A stretch of DNA of 8,870 bases from Acidobacteriota bacterium (GCA_021805265.1 JAJZFR010000077.1:1-8870); one strand, 5' to 3'; shown: positions 1 to 5,821, counted from the first letter of the stretch. The notes: generated by a model not told the origin, from the sequence alone. Numbers and translations are program-made.

Positions 1-3
1 CGA

Positions 4-90
4 TGGTGGCGGGTATCGGAATCGAACCGATATGAGATTGCTCTCGGAGGTTTTTGAGACCTCTGCGTCTGCCAGTTCCGCCAACCCGCC
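4..90 (-). tRNA. tRNA-Leu, anticodon CAA
   Basis: On the minus strand this folds as a complete class II tRNA. The 7-bp acceptor stem pairs GGCGGGT (84-90) with ACCCGCC (8-14), followed by discriminator A (7) and an encoded CCA (4-6). The anticodon stem GAGGT/ACCTC closes the loop CTCAAAA, giving anticodon CAA (54-56), which reads UUG leucine codons. The long variable arm has a GAGA/TCTC stem, as expected for leucine tRNAs. The T arm is ATCGG-TTCGATT-CCGAT. No mismatch is visible in the acceptor, anticodon or T stems, so the gene looks intact and functional. Its 3' end faces the left window edge, so any element integrated at the tRNA 3' end would lie outside this window. Confidence 0.97.
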
Positions 91-99
91 AATATGAGG

Positions 100-105
100 A
101 TTGTA
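100..105 (-). promoter_or_regulatory. candidate -10 element for tRNA-Leu
   Basis: On the minus strand TACAAT (5 of 6 matches to TATAAT) ends 9 bases before the tRNA 5' end at position 90. Transcription would therefore start a few bases upstream of the mature tRNA. No convincing -35 hexamer is seen at 16-18 bp spacing, so the call rests on the -10 element and its position alone. Confidence 0.35.
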
Positions 106-294
106 CCGCAGCGGAAACGAAACTCGATGGTCCGGAGTGGTGCAAATTTGGGTTTTGCGGTGGTTTGCCGCTTCCCGCGCCGAGACACGGTGCCGCCGTT
201 CCAGGCGGGGCGCTGGAGGGGATCCATCCCATGACACAGTCATCGGTGCCGGGATAGCGTCCGGAGGGCGAGCATACTGTGCCGCTTCCTGTCG

Positions 295-963
295 TCAGTC
301 GGGATGAGCGCCCGAACAGGCGATCTGGAATTCAAACCCGCTCAGCGCGGATGGTCCGAAGATCACCAGGTACTCGCCGTTATCGAGAGGTCTTTCGGGT
401 TGGATTGTGTAAACAGCACTCGAGAGAACCTGATACCTGAGCGGAATCAGTTGCCGTGGGGTGAATCCCGGGTGAAAGCTGAAGGCAGACCGCCCCGAGG
501 TAACCTGAACCACTCTTTCGTTGTGCCTGGTATCCGCTCGCACCAGGTGAACCCGCTGGGCATCCGGCTGGGAAGCGTCCAATGCGGCTGCTATGTGGCT
601 CACATAAAAGAGCGGCATGCGACTGGCCGGGGATTGAATCGCGCTGCCGAATGGAAAGACGCTGACAATGTCGGGCGACATCCAGGGGACAAAGCTGCGC
701 CAGCGGTGAGTCAGAGTCTGGGAAGCTACATAGGCGTGATTCAGTCCGACGAAGCCCGCAGTATCGCCGTAAAAAGCCACGACAATACCACCCCGAGGTG
801 GAGGTATCTGGCCCCAGTCCGCCGCTGAAACCTGCTCCGATTGCATGTTGCAGCTTCTGTCCTGAGCGGGAAGCTGAGGAACAAGATTCACAAGCCCAAC
901 AAATAACAGGAAGCCACTGCACCTGCGAACCGTCGAAAGGCAACTTGTCGGCATCTTGAACAT
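295..963 (-). CDS. secreted hypothetical protein
   Basis: I do not recognise the family. The product is 222 residues if started at the ATG at 961-963; the frame stays open upstream to a TTG at 985-987. The N-terminus looks like a Sec signal peptide: basic residues (TVRR), a hydrophobic core (GFLLFVGLVNLV) and a likely cleavage site near PQLPAQ, about residue 34. There is no lipobox. The mature part begins with Cys near residue 38 and ends with Cys near 216, which could form a disulfide after export. The C-terminal stretch with NGEYLVIFGP and GFEFQI resembles the end of beta-rich secreted proteins common in Acidobacteriota; this is a remembered pattern, not an alignment. The start is favoured because the signal peptide directly follows and an AAGGG lies about 15 bases upstream, although that spacing is long. 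It is separated by 121 bases from the nucleotidyltransferase gene on the same strand and has its own promoter candidate. Confidence 0.7.
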   Translation of the reverse strand: MFKMPTSCLSTVRRCSGFLLFVGLVNLVPQLPAQDRSCNMQSEQVSAADWGQIPPPRGGIVVAFYGDTAGFVGLNHAYVASQTLTHRWRSFVPWMSPDIVSVFPFGSAIQSPASRMPLFYVSHIAAALDASQPDAQRVHLVRADTRHNERVVQVTSGRSAFSFHPGFTPRQLIPLRYQVLSSAVYTIQPERPLDNGEYLVIFGPSALSGFEFQIACSGAHPD

Positions 964-989
964 TTTGCAGTACCCGCGCCCTTGCAACC

Positions 990-1019
990 TTTGTAACTCA
1001 TCGCGTATTGGTTCGACAA
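990..1019 (-). promoter_or_regulatory. candidate promoter of the secreted-protein gene
   Basis: On the minus strand TTGTCG (1014-1019, 4 of 6 to TTGACA) and TACAAA (990-995, 4 of 6 to TATAAT) are separated by 18 bp. The predicted start of transcription is near 983, which leaves a leader of about 20 bases before the ATG at 963. The -35 element lies inside the cluster of ATTGG boxes described separately, so binding there could block or assist RNA polymerase. The match is moderate and untested. Confidence 0.3.
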
Positions 1020-1036
1020 TTGGCGAGAATTGGTTC
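1007..1036. repeat. three phased ATTGG boxes, possible operator
   Basis: The octamer ATTGGTTC occurs at 1007-1014 and again at 1029-1036, 22 bp apart or about two helical turns. A third ATTGG core sits between them at 1019-1023. All three are in the same orientation (CCAAT on the minus strand), spaced 12 and 10 bp. They overlap the -35 candidate of the secreted-protein gene. Such phasing places all copies on one face of the helix, which is typical of regulator sites. The regulator is unknown. Confidence 0.35.
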
Positions 1037-1084
1037 CGAGGGGATAGGCAAGACTTCCTTTTCGGCTCAATCCATTGTGGTGGC

Positions 1085-1642
1085 TCAATAGGCTATTCCG
1101 CGGTCCTCGCGGATTACATCCAGCCAAAATTGTAGAGTCACATCTTCTCTTCCGGGGACTCCGAGCTGCCAGCGCAATTCCGTGGCGTAACGCTCCTGAA
1201 GGATGTCGAGGTCGAAGGGAACAGTTCGCGCCAGAAAGCGCACATCGTCGCGATCCTTCTGGCTATTTCTTTCGAGTTTAGACAGGGCCAGATCGTAGGG
1301 ATCGAGAGCCATCAGATGGAGGTTGTGGTAGGCACCGGGAAACATCTCGACCTGGCGGTCCTGGTAGCTCTCCGGGATGGCGGCGACTGCCACGCGGTCA
1401 AGGTATATGCGGTATTTCTGATGAAGCGGGCCGCCACGAATGCCAAGTTCCATGATGGTCTTAGCGGCAGTGCGCGGCGCAAGCTCGATGACATCGATAT
1501 CCGCCGTGGGCCGCTCCAATCCGTACAGCAGTGTGACGACGAAGCCGCCGATGCAGTCCAGGCGCACAGTCGTGTCCACCGCCTCGTCAAGTTCCTTGAA
1601 GAACGACTTCCACGGTTCCGGCGGTCGGCTAGGCGGCGACAT
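1085..1642 (-). CDS. AbiEii-like nucleotidyltransferase, putative type IV toxin-like partner
   Basis: A 185-residue protein of the DNA polymerase beta-type nucleotidyltransferase fold, resembling AbiEii/DUF6036 proteins. The motifs seen are: G32-G33 followed by D48-I-D50 (the hG[G/S]...DxD metal- and nucleotide-binding motif); D117-x4-K122 in DLALSKL, matching AbiEii motif III; and R125...K129-D130-x2-D133, matching motif IV (RxKDxxD-like). These key residues are all present, so the enzyme is probably active. AbiEii and MenT toxins transfer nucleotides onto tRNA or another RNA acceptor; that activity is inferred here from family resemblance only. The ATG at 1640-1642 lies inside the end of the upstream HTH gene (14-base overlap). 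A GGAG at 1653-1656 sits 10 bases before it, indicating translational coupling. The stop is TGA at 1085-1087. It could instead be a non-toxic member of the family. Confidence 0.88.
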   Translation of the reverse strand: MSPPSRPPEPWKSFFKELDEAVDTTVRLDCIGGFVVTLLYGLERPTADIDVIELAPRTAAKTIMELGIRGGPLHQKYRIYLDRVAVAAIPESYQDRQVEMFPGAYHNLHLMALDPYDLALSKLERNSQKDRDDVRFLARTVPFDLDILQERYATELRWQLGVPGREDVTLQFWLDVIREDRGIAY

Positions 1643-2315
1643 GATCTAGCTGCTCCAGGGTAAGGTCCGTCAATAGATTCCAGTGTTCTGCCAGTTTGGG
1701 ACGATGCTCGTGGAGCCAGGTCCGCTCGGCGCGTGTCATCGATTCTCTGCAAAGAGTATCTTCCCTTACCAGACGGGAGTGCTCCAACGTGGCGACCCGG
1801 GTGGCCAACTCTTGTTCCAATTGGGCGCTTCCATCTCTCTCGGCGGCCTGCCGCGCCAGCGCGACGACAAACCCCAGCCGGTTCTGGCGGTCCCGCAACT
1901 TCGCATTCGCAGTCAACCAGTCCCAGTTCAGGTGTGGATAGGCCAGGGGAAGCCATGGCAGCGCCTGGGTGACCCGCGAGTCCAAGTCGTCCGAGTCCAG
2001 CGCCTCCATCAGCAACTCCGTTGGATTCAGCCGAGCGGCACCGCGCAGGTAGGCAAAGCCCGGATAGCCCAGAGTCCCCAGCATCGTCTGGAAGAAGTCG
2101 GTATCGCGAACGAGCGCCCTGTACTCCGCTAGTGGTAGTGCGGTGGCGGGAACCTCGAACACGCCTACGGCCCGCGATGCGAGTTCGGAGGAAACAGCCC
2201 GCTCCCCGCGCTCGACCATCGACAGATAAGCCTGCGTCACGCCGAGCCGAGTTGCTGCCTCGGCCTGTGTCCATGAGGACGCCCTGCGGACGCTTCTGAG
2301 ATCGGCTCCGGTCAT
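1629..2315 (-). CDS. XRE-family HTH protein, putative antitoxin/autoregulator
   Basis: A 228-residue protein with an N-terminal Cro/C1-type helix-turn-helix at about residues 4-55. The recognition segment TQAEAATRLGVTQAYLSMVE is followed by RGERAVS, the normal HTH_3 layout. Residues about 60-228 form a mostly helical domain that I do not recognise. It is too long for a bare repressor and could hold the partner enzyme or sense a ligand. The ATG at 2313-2315 was chosen because the HTH begins at once and the promoter lies just upstream; the open frame continues to 2738 but without HTH-family sequence. There is only a weak AAG before the start, so the short leader may be translated almost leaderless. 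The gene overlaps the AbiEii-like gene downstream by 14 bases. The order DNA-binding protein first, nucleotidyltransferase second is that of type IV toxin-antitoxin operons, where AbiEi is the repressor/antitoxin. Here an XRE protein takes that place. Confidence 0.92.
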   Translation of the reverse strand: MTGADLRSVRRASSWTQAEAATRLGVTQAYLSMVERGERAVSSELASRAVGVFEVPATALPLAEYRALVRDTDFFQTMLGTLGYPGFAYLRGAARLNPTELLMEALDSDDLDSRVTQALPWLPLAYPHLNWDWLTANAKLRDRQNRLGFVVALARQAAERDGSAQLEQELATRVATLEHSRLVREDTLCRESMTRAERTWLHEHRPKLAEHWNLLTDLTLEQLDHVAA

Positions 2316-2365
2316 ATCTTGTAATATAACATATCTTGTTATACTTGCGCAGACAATGATAACAA
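2314..2365 (-). promoter_or_regulatory. promoter and operator-like repeats of the HTH/nucleotidyltransferase operon
   Basis: On the minus strand TTGTTA (2360-2365, 4 of 6) and TATAAC (2338-2343, 5 of 6) are spaced by 16 bp, giving a start near 2331 and a leader of about 16 bases. The nonamer ATATCTTGT (plus-strand reading) occurs at 2314-2322 and 2331-2339, 17 bp apart. One copy overlaps the start codon and the other overlaps the -10 element. Between and around them is the imperfect palindrome TGTAATATAACA (2321-2332). The whole block is strikingly AT-rich compared with its surroundings. This is the expected layout for autorepression by the XRE product. Confidence 0.55.
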
Positions 2366-2412
2366 GCCATATCCACGACGCGACGTTTGTGTAGCCAGAA
2401 AGGCAGGGAGGG

Positions 2413-3354
2413 TCAGGCGGAGACGAGGTGGAGTCTGGCGGGGAGGGTTCTTGCGTGGGGGCGGAGGTCTTTGGCGCGGTGGGTGATGGCGAGTTTTTCG
2501 CGGCTGAGGAGCTTGCGGAGCTGGGTGCGGGCGTGTTCGGACCAGGGTCCGGAGCGGTCGAGGCGAAGATAGTGTGCCCAGTGTTGCAGGGCCAGGCGGC
2601 GGAGGCCCTTGCGTTCATAGGCCATGGCCAGGTTGTAGTGGGCGTCGGCGTAGTCTGGCGCGAGGGCGAGGGCGGCGCAGTAGGCCTGGATGGATTGGTC
2701 GGAGCGGCGGAGTTCGTCGAGGACGTTGCCGAGGTCAAAGAAGGCGAGGACGTAGTTTGGATCGGCGACGGTAGCGCGGCGGTAGAACTGTTCGGCGAGG
2801 AGGTAACGGCTTTCGTGGTAATGAATGGTGCCGAGGTTGATGAGGGCGGCTGTGAAGTTGGGGTCGAGGTCGAGGATGCGGGTGTAGATTTCGAGGGCGG
2901 TGATGCGGTCAGCGCGCTCTTCGGCCTGAATGGCTTCGAGAAAGAGCGCCTGGAGGGACTGTTCGCGCAAGGCGAGGGAGCGCGCCGGGGTGGCGATGGC
3001 GAGCGGAGCGGACTGCGCCGGCAGAGCGTCGAAATCGAAGAGTAGCTGGCCGAGCACGGGATCGACGACTGCGCCGTCGATGCGGAAGGCGATGCCGCGT
3101 CCTGAGGGGACGATCGCGGACTGGCGGAGGGGGTTGGCGATGCCGGAGACGGCGCGCATGGCGTCGAGCGAGCGGCAGATGGAGGCGGGACGAATGCGCT
3201 GGCCCTGAAGCTCGCGCAGAAGGCGGAGCTGGCTCAACTCGGCGAAGCCGTAATCGTCGTGGGGGGCGATGAGGCCGAGGCGCTCCCAGTTCTGCAACTG
3301 GCGAGCGGTGATTTGGAGCACTCTCAAGACATCCTGTCGGCTATAGCGGGTCAC
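2413..3354 (-). CDS. MerR-type HTH / TPR-repeat fusion protein
   Basis: A 313-residue protein with two parts. Residues 1-70 are a MerR-like winged helix (YSRQDVLRVLQITARQLQNW then ERLGLI, with the following wing region). Residues about 134-269 hold four TPR units, at roughly 134-167, 168-201, 202-235 and 236-269, with typical signatures such as AALINLGTIHYHE and DAHYNLAMAYERKG. A linker at about 75-130 contains FDFDALP. The C-terminus after 280 is basic. It probably binds DNA and uses the TPR superhelix to dock a protein partner; the ligand-binding coiled coil of classical MerR regulators is absent. I recall similar fusions in Acidobacteriota, but their role is not known to me. The start is GTG at 3352-3354, supported by AAAGGTGG at 3365-3372 ten bases upstream. 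A 97-base gap separates its stop from the HTH gene downstream, which has its own promoter, so co-transcription is not required. Confidence 0.92.
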   Translation of the reverse strand: MTRYSRQDVLRVLQITARQLQNWERLGLIAPHDDYGFAELSQLRLLRELQGQRIRPASICRSLDAMRAVSGIANPLRQSAIVPSGRGIAFRIDGAVVDPVLGQLLFDFDALPAQSAPLAIATPARSLALREQSLQALFLEAIQAEERADRITALEIYTRILDLDPNFTAALINLGTIHYHESRYLLAEQFYRRATVADPNYVLAFFDLGNVLDELRRSDQSIQAYCAALALAPDYADAHYNLAMAYERKGLRRLALQHWAHYLRLDRSGPWSEHARTQLRKLLSREKLAITHRAKDLRPHARTLPARLHLVSA

Positions 3355-3391
3355 GGTGTGGTGTCCACCTTTCGGCCGGAAGTGCTGTCTC

Positions 3392-3411
3392 CGCCTCTTG
3401 GTGCTGAGGCG
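3392..3411 (-). other. hairpin in the leader of the MerR-TPR gene
   Basis: CGCCTC (3392-3397) and GAGGCG (3406-3411) form a perfect 6-bp stem with an 8-base loop. The element lies between the candidate -10 (3423-3428) and the ribosome binding site (3365-3372), so it would form at or near the 5' end of the transcript. It has no T-run and is not a terminator. It may stabilise the leader or be part of an operator. Confidence 0.35.
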
Positions 3412-3422
3412 ATTATGCCGTG

Positions 3423-3451
3423 ATTATGCGTGGATAAAGCGTTGGAAACAA
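3423..3451 (-). promoter_or_regulatory. candidate promoter of the MerR-TPR gene
   Basis: On the minus strand TTGTTT (3446-3451, 3 of 6) and CATAAT (3423-3428, 5 of 6) are spaced by 17 bp. The predicted start is near 3416, giving a leader of about 60 bases. The octamer GATTATGC (plus-strand reading) occurs twice, at 3411-3418 and 3422-3429, exactly 11 bp apart. One copy covers the -10 element and the other the likely start site, which suggests an autoregulatory or other operator. Confidence 0.4.
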
Positions 3452-3482
3452 TGGTGATTTGAAGAAAATGGTGGATAAGTAG

Positions 3483-3499
3483 TGCCGAATCTGGTTCGG
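3483..3499. other. short inverted repeat in the gap between the TPR and glycosyltransferase genes
   Basis: GCCGAA and TTCGGC form a 6-bp perfect stem with a 5-base loop. In the plus direction it is followed after GGGGAGA by a run of five T (3508-3512), giving a weak terminator-like look. No plus-strand gene ends here, and in the minus direction there is no T-run. It might help end the glycosyltransferase transcript, or shield the MerR-TPR promoter from read-through. Confidence 0.25.
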
Positions 3500-3620
3500 C
3501 GGGGAGATTTTTGTTGAAAAAGGGCTTGATTGTGGCCGGGAGGGCGATGGGTGGGGGATTCGCGCGCCTGCGGGTCACCGTCCGGGCAGGTGTCTTCGAT
3601 CACGCAGCCCGGAGGATATT

Positions 3621-3650
3621 CCGAGCGGCCTTTTCAGAGAGGCCTGTCGG
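3621..3650 (-). terminator. possible hairpin over the glycosyltransferase stop codon
   Basis: On the minus strand CCGACAGGCC and GGCCGCTCGG can pair over 8 of 10 positions, with a 10-base loop that contains the stop codon TGA (3634-3636). The sequence that follows is AATATCC and has no U-tract, so intrinsic termination would be inefficient. The structure may protect the 3' end or act with Rho. Confidence 0.25.
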
Positions 3651-5598
3651 TCCAGAGGGTTTTGTCGGCGATGGACCGGACGGGGAAGAGTCGTCCGGCG
3701 AGGAGCTGTTCGACGCTGCTGCGGTTGGTGTCCTGGGCGAAGAGCCAGTGACGACGGCCGGTGCCCCAGGAGGAGACGAGCTGGTTGTCGGTGATAAATA
3801 TCTTCGGTGCATCGGGATAACAGGATCCCCAGAGCATGGAAGAAGCTGTGCCGTGGACCAGCAGCGCCGGGCGACCAAAGAAACGATGGGTGTAGAAGAC
3901 AACGGAGGATGCGTCGGACTGGTCGCCGTAGATGATGAAATCGTCGCCGGGGGCTGCGGACTGGAGGAGCGTGTCGGCCAATTGACGGGAGCTGAGCATG
4001 GGTTCAAAGCGGGCGAAGGCGATGTGGGCGGCGATGAGAAAGACGCCCGCAGTGAGGGCGACGCTGAGGGTCGCGGCGAGGTTGCGGCGGCGCAGGCGGA
4101 GGAGCAATCCAGTGACCGGGCCGACCAGCAGGGCAATCGCGGCAATGACGGCGGGCAGTCGCAAGGCGGCAAAAGAGGCCGTGGTGAGATCGAAGAGATG
4201 GGAAGTGGAAAGCGTGTAATCGCCGACGGCGCGGTGGGCGAGCAGGTTGCCGATGTCGGCTACAAAGGGCATCTGGCGGGAGGACCACAGCCCCCAGCCG
4301 AGCGCGGCGGCCATGACCAGGCCGAGCAGGGTGAAGACCCAGTGCGCGGCGAGGACCCAGGGTCGTCCGTGCAGTGCGTCGCGGCCATTTTCGCCGGCGA
4401 TCTCAAGGTCGGCGAGCATGGCGCTGGTGAGCATGAGGATGGGAATCCATGCGGGCCAGGTGTAGTACTCCTGGTTGGTGGAGATGGCGAAGAAGAGCAG
4501 TGTGAAGGCGGCAAAGAAGCCCAGCAGCCAGGCGGAACGGGAGCGGAACTTGAGGCCGAGGACGTAGGCAGCGGCGTCTGCTCGGGCGGCGTGGTCGAGG
4601 TAGAAATCGACGGTCTGGCCAGCGTCGCGGCGCATGTGCTGGAGCCAGGAGTGGCGGGTCTTCCAGGCGACCATGAGAGCCGCAGGCAGGAACAAACTCC
4701 AGGGAAAGAGCCAGACCAGATGGGCCAGCCAGTACCAGAGCTGGGGCATGCGGTTGTAGTCGTGCGGGTAGCGTGTGCCGAGGAAGCGGAAGACGTGTTC
4801 GTTGAGGAAGTAGAAGTACCAGAAGCCGTGTACGTTGCCGGGGGTGGGGATGTTGCCGATGGGGTGTCCCTGGTCGGGGTTGCGCAGACCGGCGAGGATA
4901 TGCCATGGCGCGGCGATGAGGAGGAAGAGCAGCGGGCCGGAGAATGGCTTGACCTTGCGCCAGCGTCTCCACTGCCCGCTGACCATCATCATGGGAACAA
5001 CGGCGGCGAGGAAAAAGACCGGAGCGATCAGTCCCTTGGCCAGCATGGCCAGCGCCAGCAAGGCCCAGCAGAGATAGAAGCGCGCCGGACGCAGGCTTTC
5101 AAAGCCGGTGAGGAAACAGTAGAGCGCAGCCATGAGGAGAAAAGTGAGCAGCGCCTCGGGGATGTAAAAGCGGGTGTAGAGAAACGGTCCGAATCCGGTG
5201 AGTATGCCGAGTCCGGTGTACAGGGCCGCGCGGTCGCCCCAGGCGCGGCGGGTCCAGAGCCATGCGATCCAGACGCAGCCCAGCAGGGCGAGCGTGTTGG
5301 GGAGGTGGGTGGCGAAGACATTTTCGCCGAAGATTTTGTAATCGATGGCGACCAGCCAGTAGGGCAAGGGCGGCTTTTCGAGGTAACGGATGCCGTTGAT
5401 CCGAAGCGTGACCCAGTCGCCGGTTTCGGCAATGTGTGCGGCGGCCTGAGCGTGGCTCGCGTCCACGTCGTCGAGCAGCGGCGGGGTAAACAGCGAAGCG
5501 CCGTAGATGGCGATGAACAGGACGGAAAAAAGCATCCAGACGCGGGTCGTGGAAAGTCTGGCAGGAGTTTCAGGGATCGATTGGAAGCTTCTGGGCAT
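3634..5598 (-). CDS. ArnT/PMT-like GT-C glycosyltransferase, integral membrane
   Basis: Started at the ATG at 5596-5598 the protein has 654 residues; the frame is open to a TTG at 5653-5655 (673 residues, numbering used here). A first membrane helix lies at about 39-56. It is followed by the periplasmic loop with LLDDVD (acidic pair D62-D63, the presumed catalytic site of GT-C enzymes) and by TGDWVTLRINGIRYLEKPPL with PYW, the hallmark of the ArnT/GT39-GT83 group. FYIPEALLTF (163-172), NEHVFRFLG (285-293) and EYYTWPAW (396-403) also fit the family, as does the pattern of many membrane segments. About 550-673 is a soluble, probably periplasmic C-terminal domain. The expected reaction is transfer of a sugar from a polyprenyl phosphate to lipid A, a glycan or a protein at the periplasmic face; the acceptor is unknown. 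No start has a clear ribosome binding site; the ATG is preferred over TTG because a -10-like element lies at 5660-5668. Confidence 0.9.
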   Translation of the reverse strand: MPRSFQSIPETPARLSTTRVWMLFSVLFIAIYGASLFTPPLLDDVDASHAQAAAHIAETGDWVTLRINGIRYLEKPPLPYWLVAIDYKIFGENVFATHLPNTLALLGCVWIAWLWTRRAWGDRAALYTGLGILTGFGPFLYTRFYIPEALLTFLLMAALYCFLTGFESLRPARFYLCWALLALAMLAKGLIAPVFFLAAVVPMMMVSGQWRRWRKVKPFSGPLLFLLIAAPWHILAGLRNPDQGHPIGNIPTPGNVHGFWYFYFLNEHVFRFLGTRYPHDYNRMPQLWYWLAHLVWLFPWSLFLPAALMVAWKTRHSWLQHMRRDAGQTVDFYLDHAARADAAAYVLGLKFRSRSAWLLGFFAAFTLLFFAISTNQEYYTWPAWIPILMLTSAMLADLEIAGENGRDALHGRPWVLAAHWVFTLLGLVMAAALGWGLWSSRQMPFVADIGNLLAHRAVGDYTLSTSHLFDLTTASFAALRLPAVIAAIALLVGPVTGLLLRLRRRNLAATLSVALTAGVFLIAAHIAFARFEPMLSSRQLADTLLQSAAPGDDFIIYGDQSDASSVVFYTHRFFGRPALLVHGTASSMLWGSCYPDAPKIFITDNQLVSSWGTGRRHWLFAQDTNRSSVEQLLAGRLFPVRSIADKTLWTDRPL

Positions 5599-5659
5599 AC
5601 GGTTTTGTGGGGTCAAAACGTACTTGAACGGGAGTCTGGCAAGACGGTTTGACAAGACA

Positions 5660-5668
5660 AGGATAGCA
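5660..5668 (-). promoter_or_regulatory. candidate extended -10 for the glycosyltransferase gene
   Basis: On the minus strand TGCTATCCT matches the extended -10 form TGnTATAAT with the hexamer TATCCT (4 of 6). No good -35 is visible, which is tolerated for extended -10 promoters. The transcript would begin near 5653, leaving about 55 bases before the ATG at 5598 and arguing against the TTG at 5655 as the start. Confidence 0.25.
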
Positions 5669-5711
5669 GCGATTGGCGGGGAGAAATGTTGATTTTGAGA
5701 CGCGGAGGTTT

Positions 5712-5727
5712 CCGCAGGGAACTGCGG
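5712..5727. other. GNRA-loop hairpin between glycosyltransferase and ppx genes
   Basis: CCGCAG (5712-5717) and CTGCGG (5722-5727) form a perfect 6-bp stem closing the tetraloop GGAA on the plus strand, a GNRA-type stable loop. It lies in the divergent region upstream of both predicted promoters, so it is more likely a protein-binding palindrome than a transcript structure. No T-run follows. Confidence 0.3.
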
Positions 5728-5778
5728 TGTGAATCGGATTGTGTGCAGATGTCTCGTCGGGGGATTACGACTGGGGAA

Positions 5779-5787
5779 TGTTATGGT
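5779..5787 (+). promoter_or_regulatory. candidate extended -10 for ppx
   Basis: TGTTATGGT fits TGnTATAAT with the hexamer TATGGT (4 of 6). Transcription would begin near 5794, giving a leader of about 28 bases before the GTG at 5822. There is no matching -35 at 17 bp spacing. This is a weak, position-supported prediction. Confidence 0.3.
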
Positions 5788-5821
5788 GACTTTGAGTGGA
5801 TTGCACCGGTGAGGATGCGCG

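Noticed and set aside
91..294. The 204-base gap between tRNA-Leu and the secreted-protein gene as a possible site of a small gene, RNA or terminator
   Set aside because: Beyond the tRNA -10 element only a 5-bp inverted repeat (ATGAC/GTCAT, 231-243) is seen; short frames there lack start signals and no hairpin is followed by a T-run.
304..828. A 174-codon plus-strand frame across the secreted-protein gene
   Set aside because: No recognisable features or ribosome binding site, whereas the minus frame starts with a signal peptide and has a coherent sequence.
4..2400. An integrative island inserted at the tRNA-Leu gene
   Set aside because: The accessory genes lie on the 5' side of the tRNA, whereas integrases normally use the 3' end, which faces out of the window. 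No integrase gene or repeated tRNA 3' end is present.
2316..2738. In-frame upstream extension of the XRE gene by 141 codons
   Set aside because: The extension is Pro/Ser/Thr-rich, overlaps the MerR-TPR gene on the same strand and crosses the AT-rich promoter; the HTH begins right after the ATG at 2315.
2428..3045. A 205-codon plus-strand frame antisense to the MerR-TPR gene
   Set aside because: Low-complexity Glu/Gly/Val-rich product; the opposite strand encodes clear HTH and TPR repeats.
3429..3478. Two DnaA-box-like nonamers (TTATCCACG and TTATCCACC on the minus strand, 41 bp apart)
   Set aside because: Each misses the final A of TTATCCACA, there are only two, and no dnaA, dnaN or AT-rich unwinding region is near, so an origin is not supported.
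3351..3578. A 75-codon minus-strand frame in the gap before the MerR-TPR gene
   Set aside because: No ribosome binding site or family features, and it spans the promoter candidate and hairpins of the following gene.
3511..5652. A 713-codon open frame on the plus strand antisense to the glycosyltransferase gene
   Set aside because: Its product is a monotonous Gly/Glu/Val/Ala-rich sequence without domains, as expected opposite a GC-rich gene with strong third-position bias. The minus-strand frame has the complete GT-C motifs.
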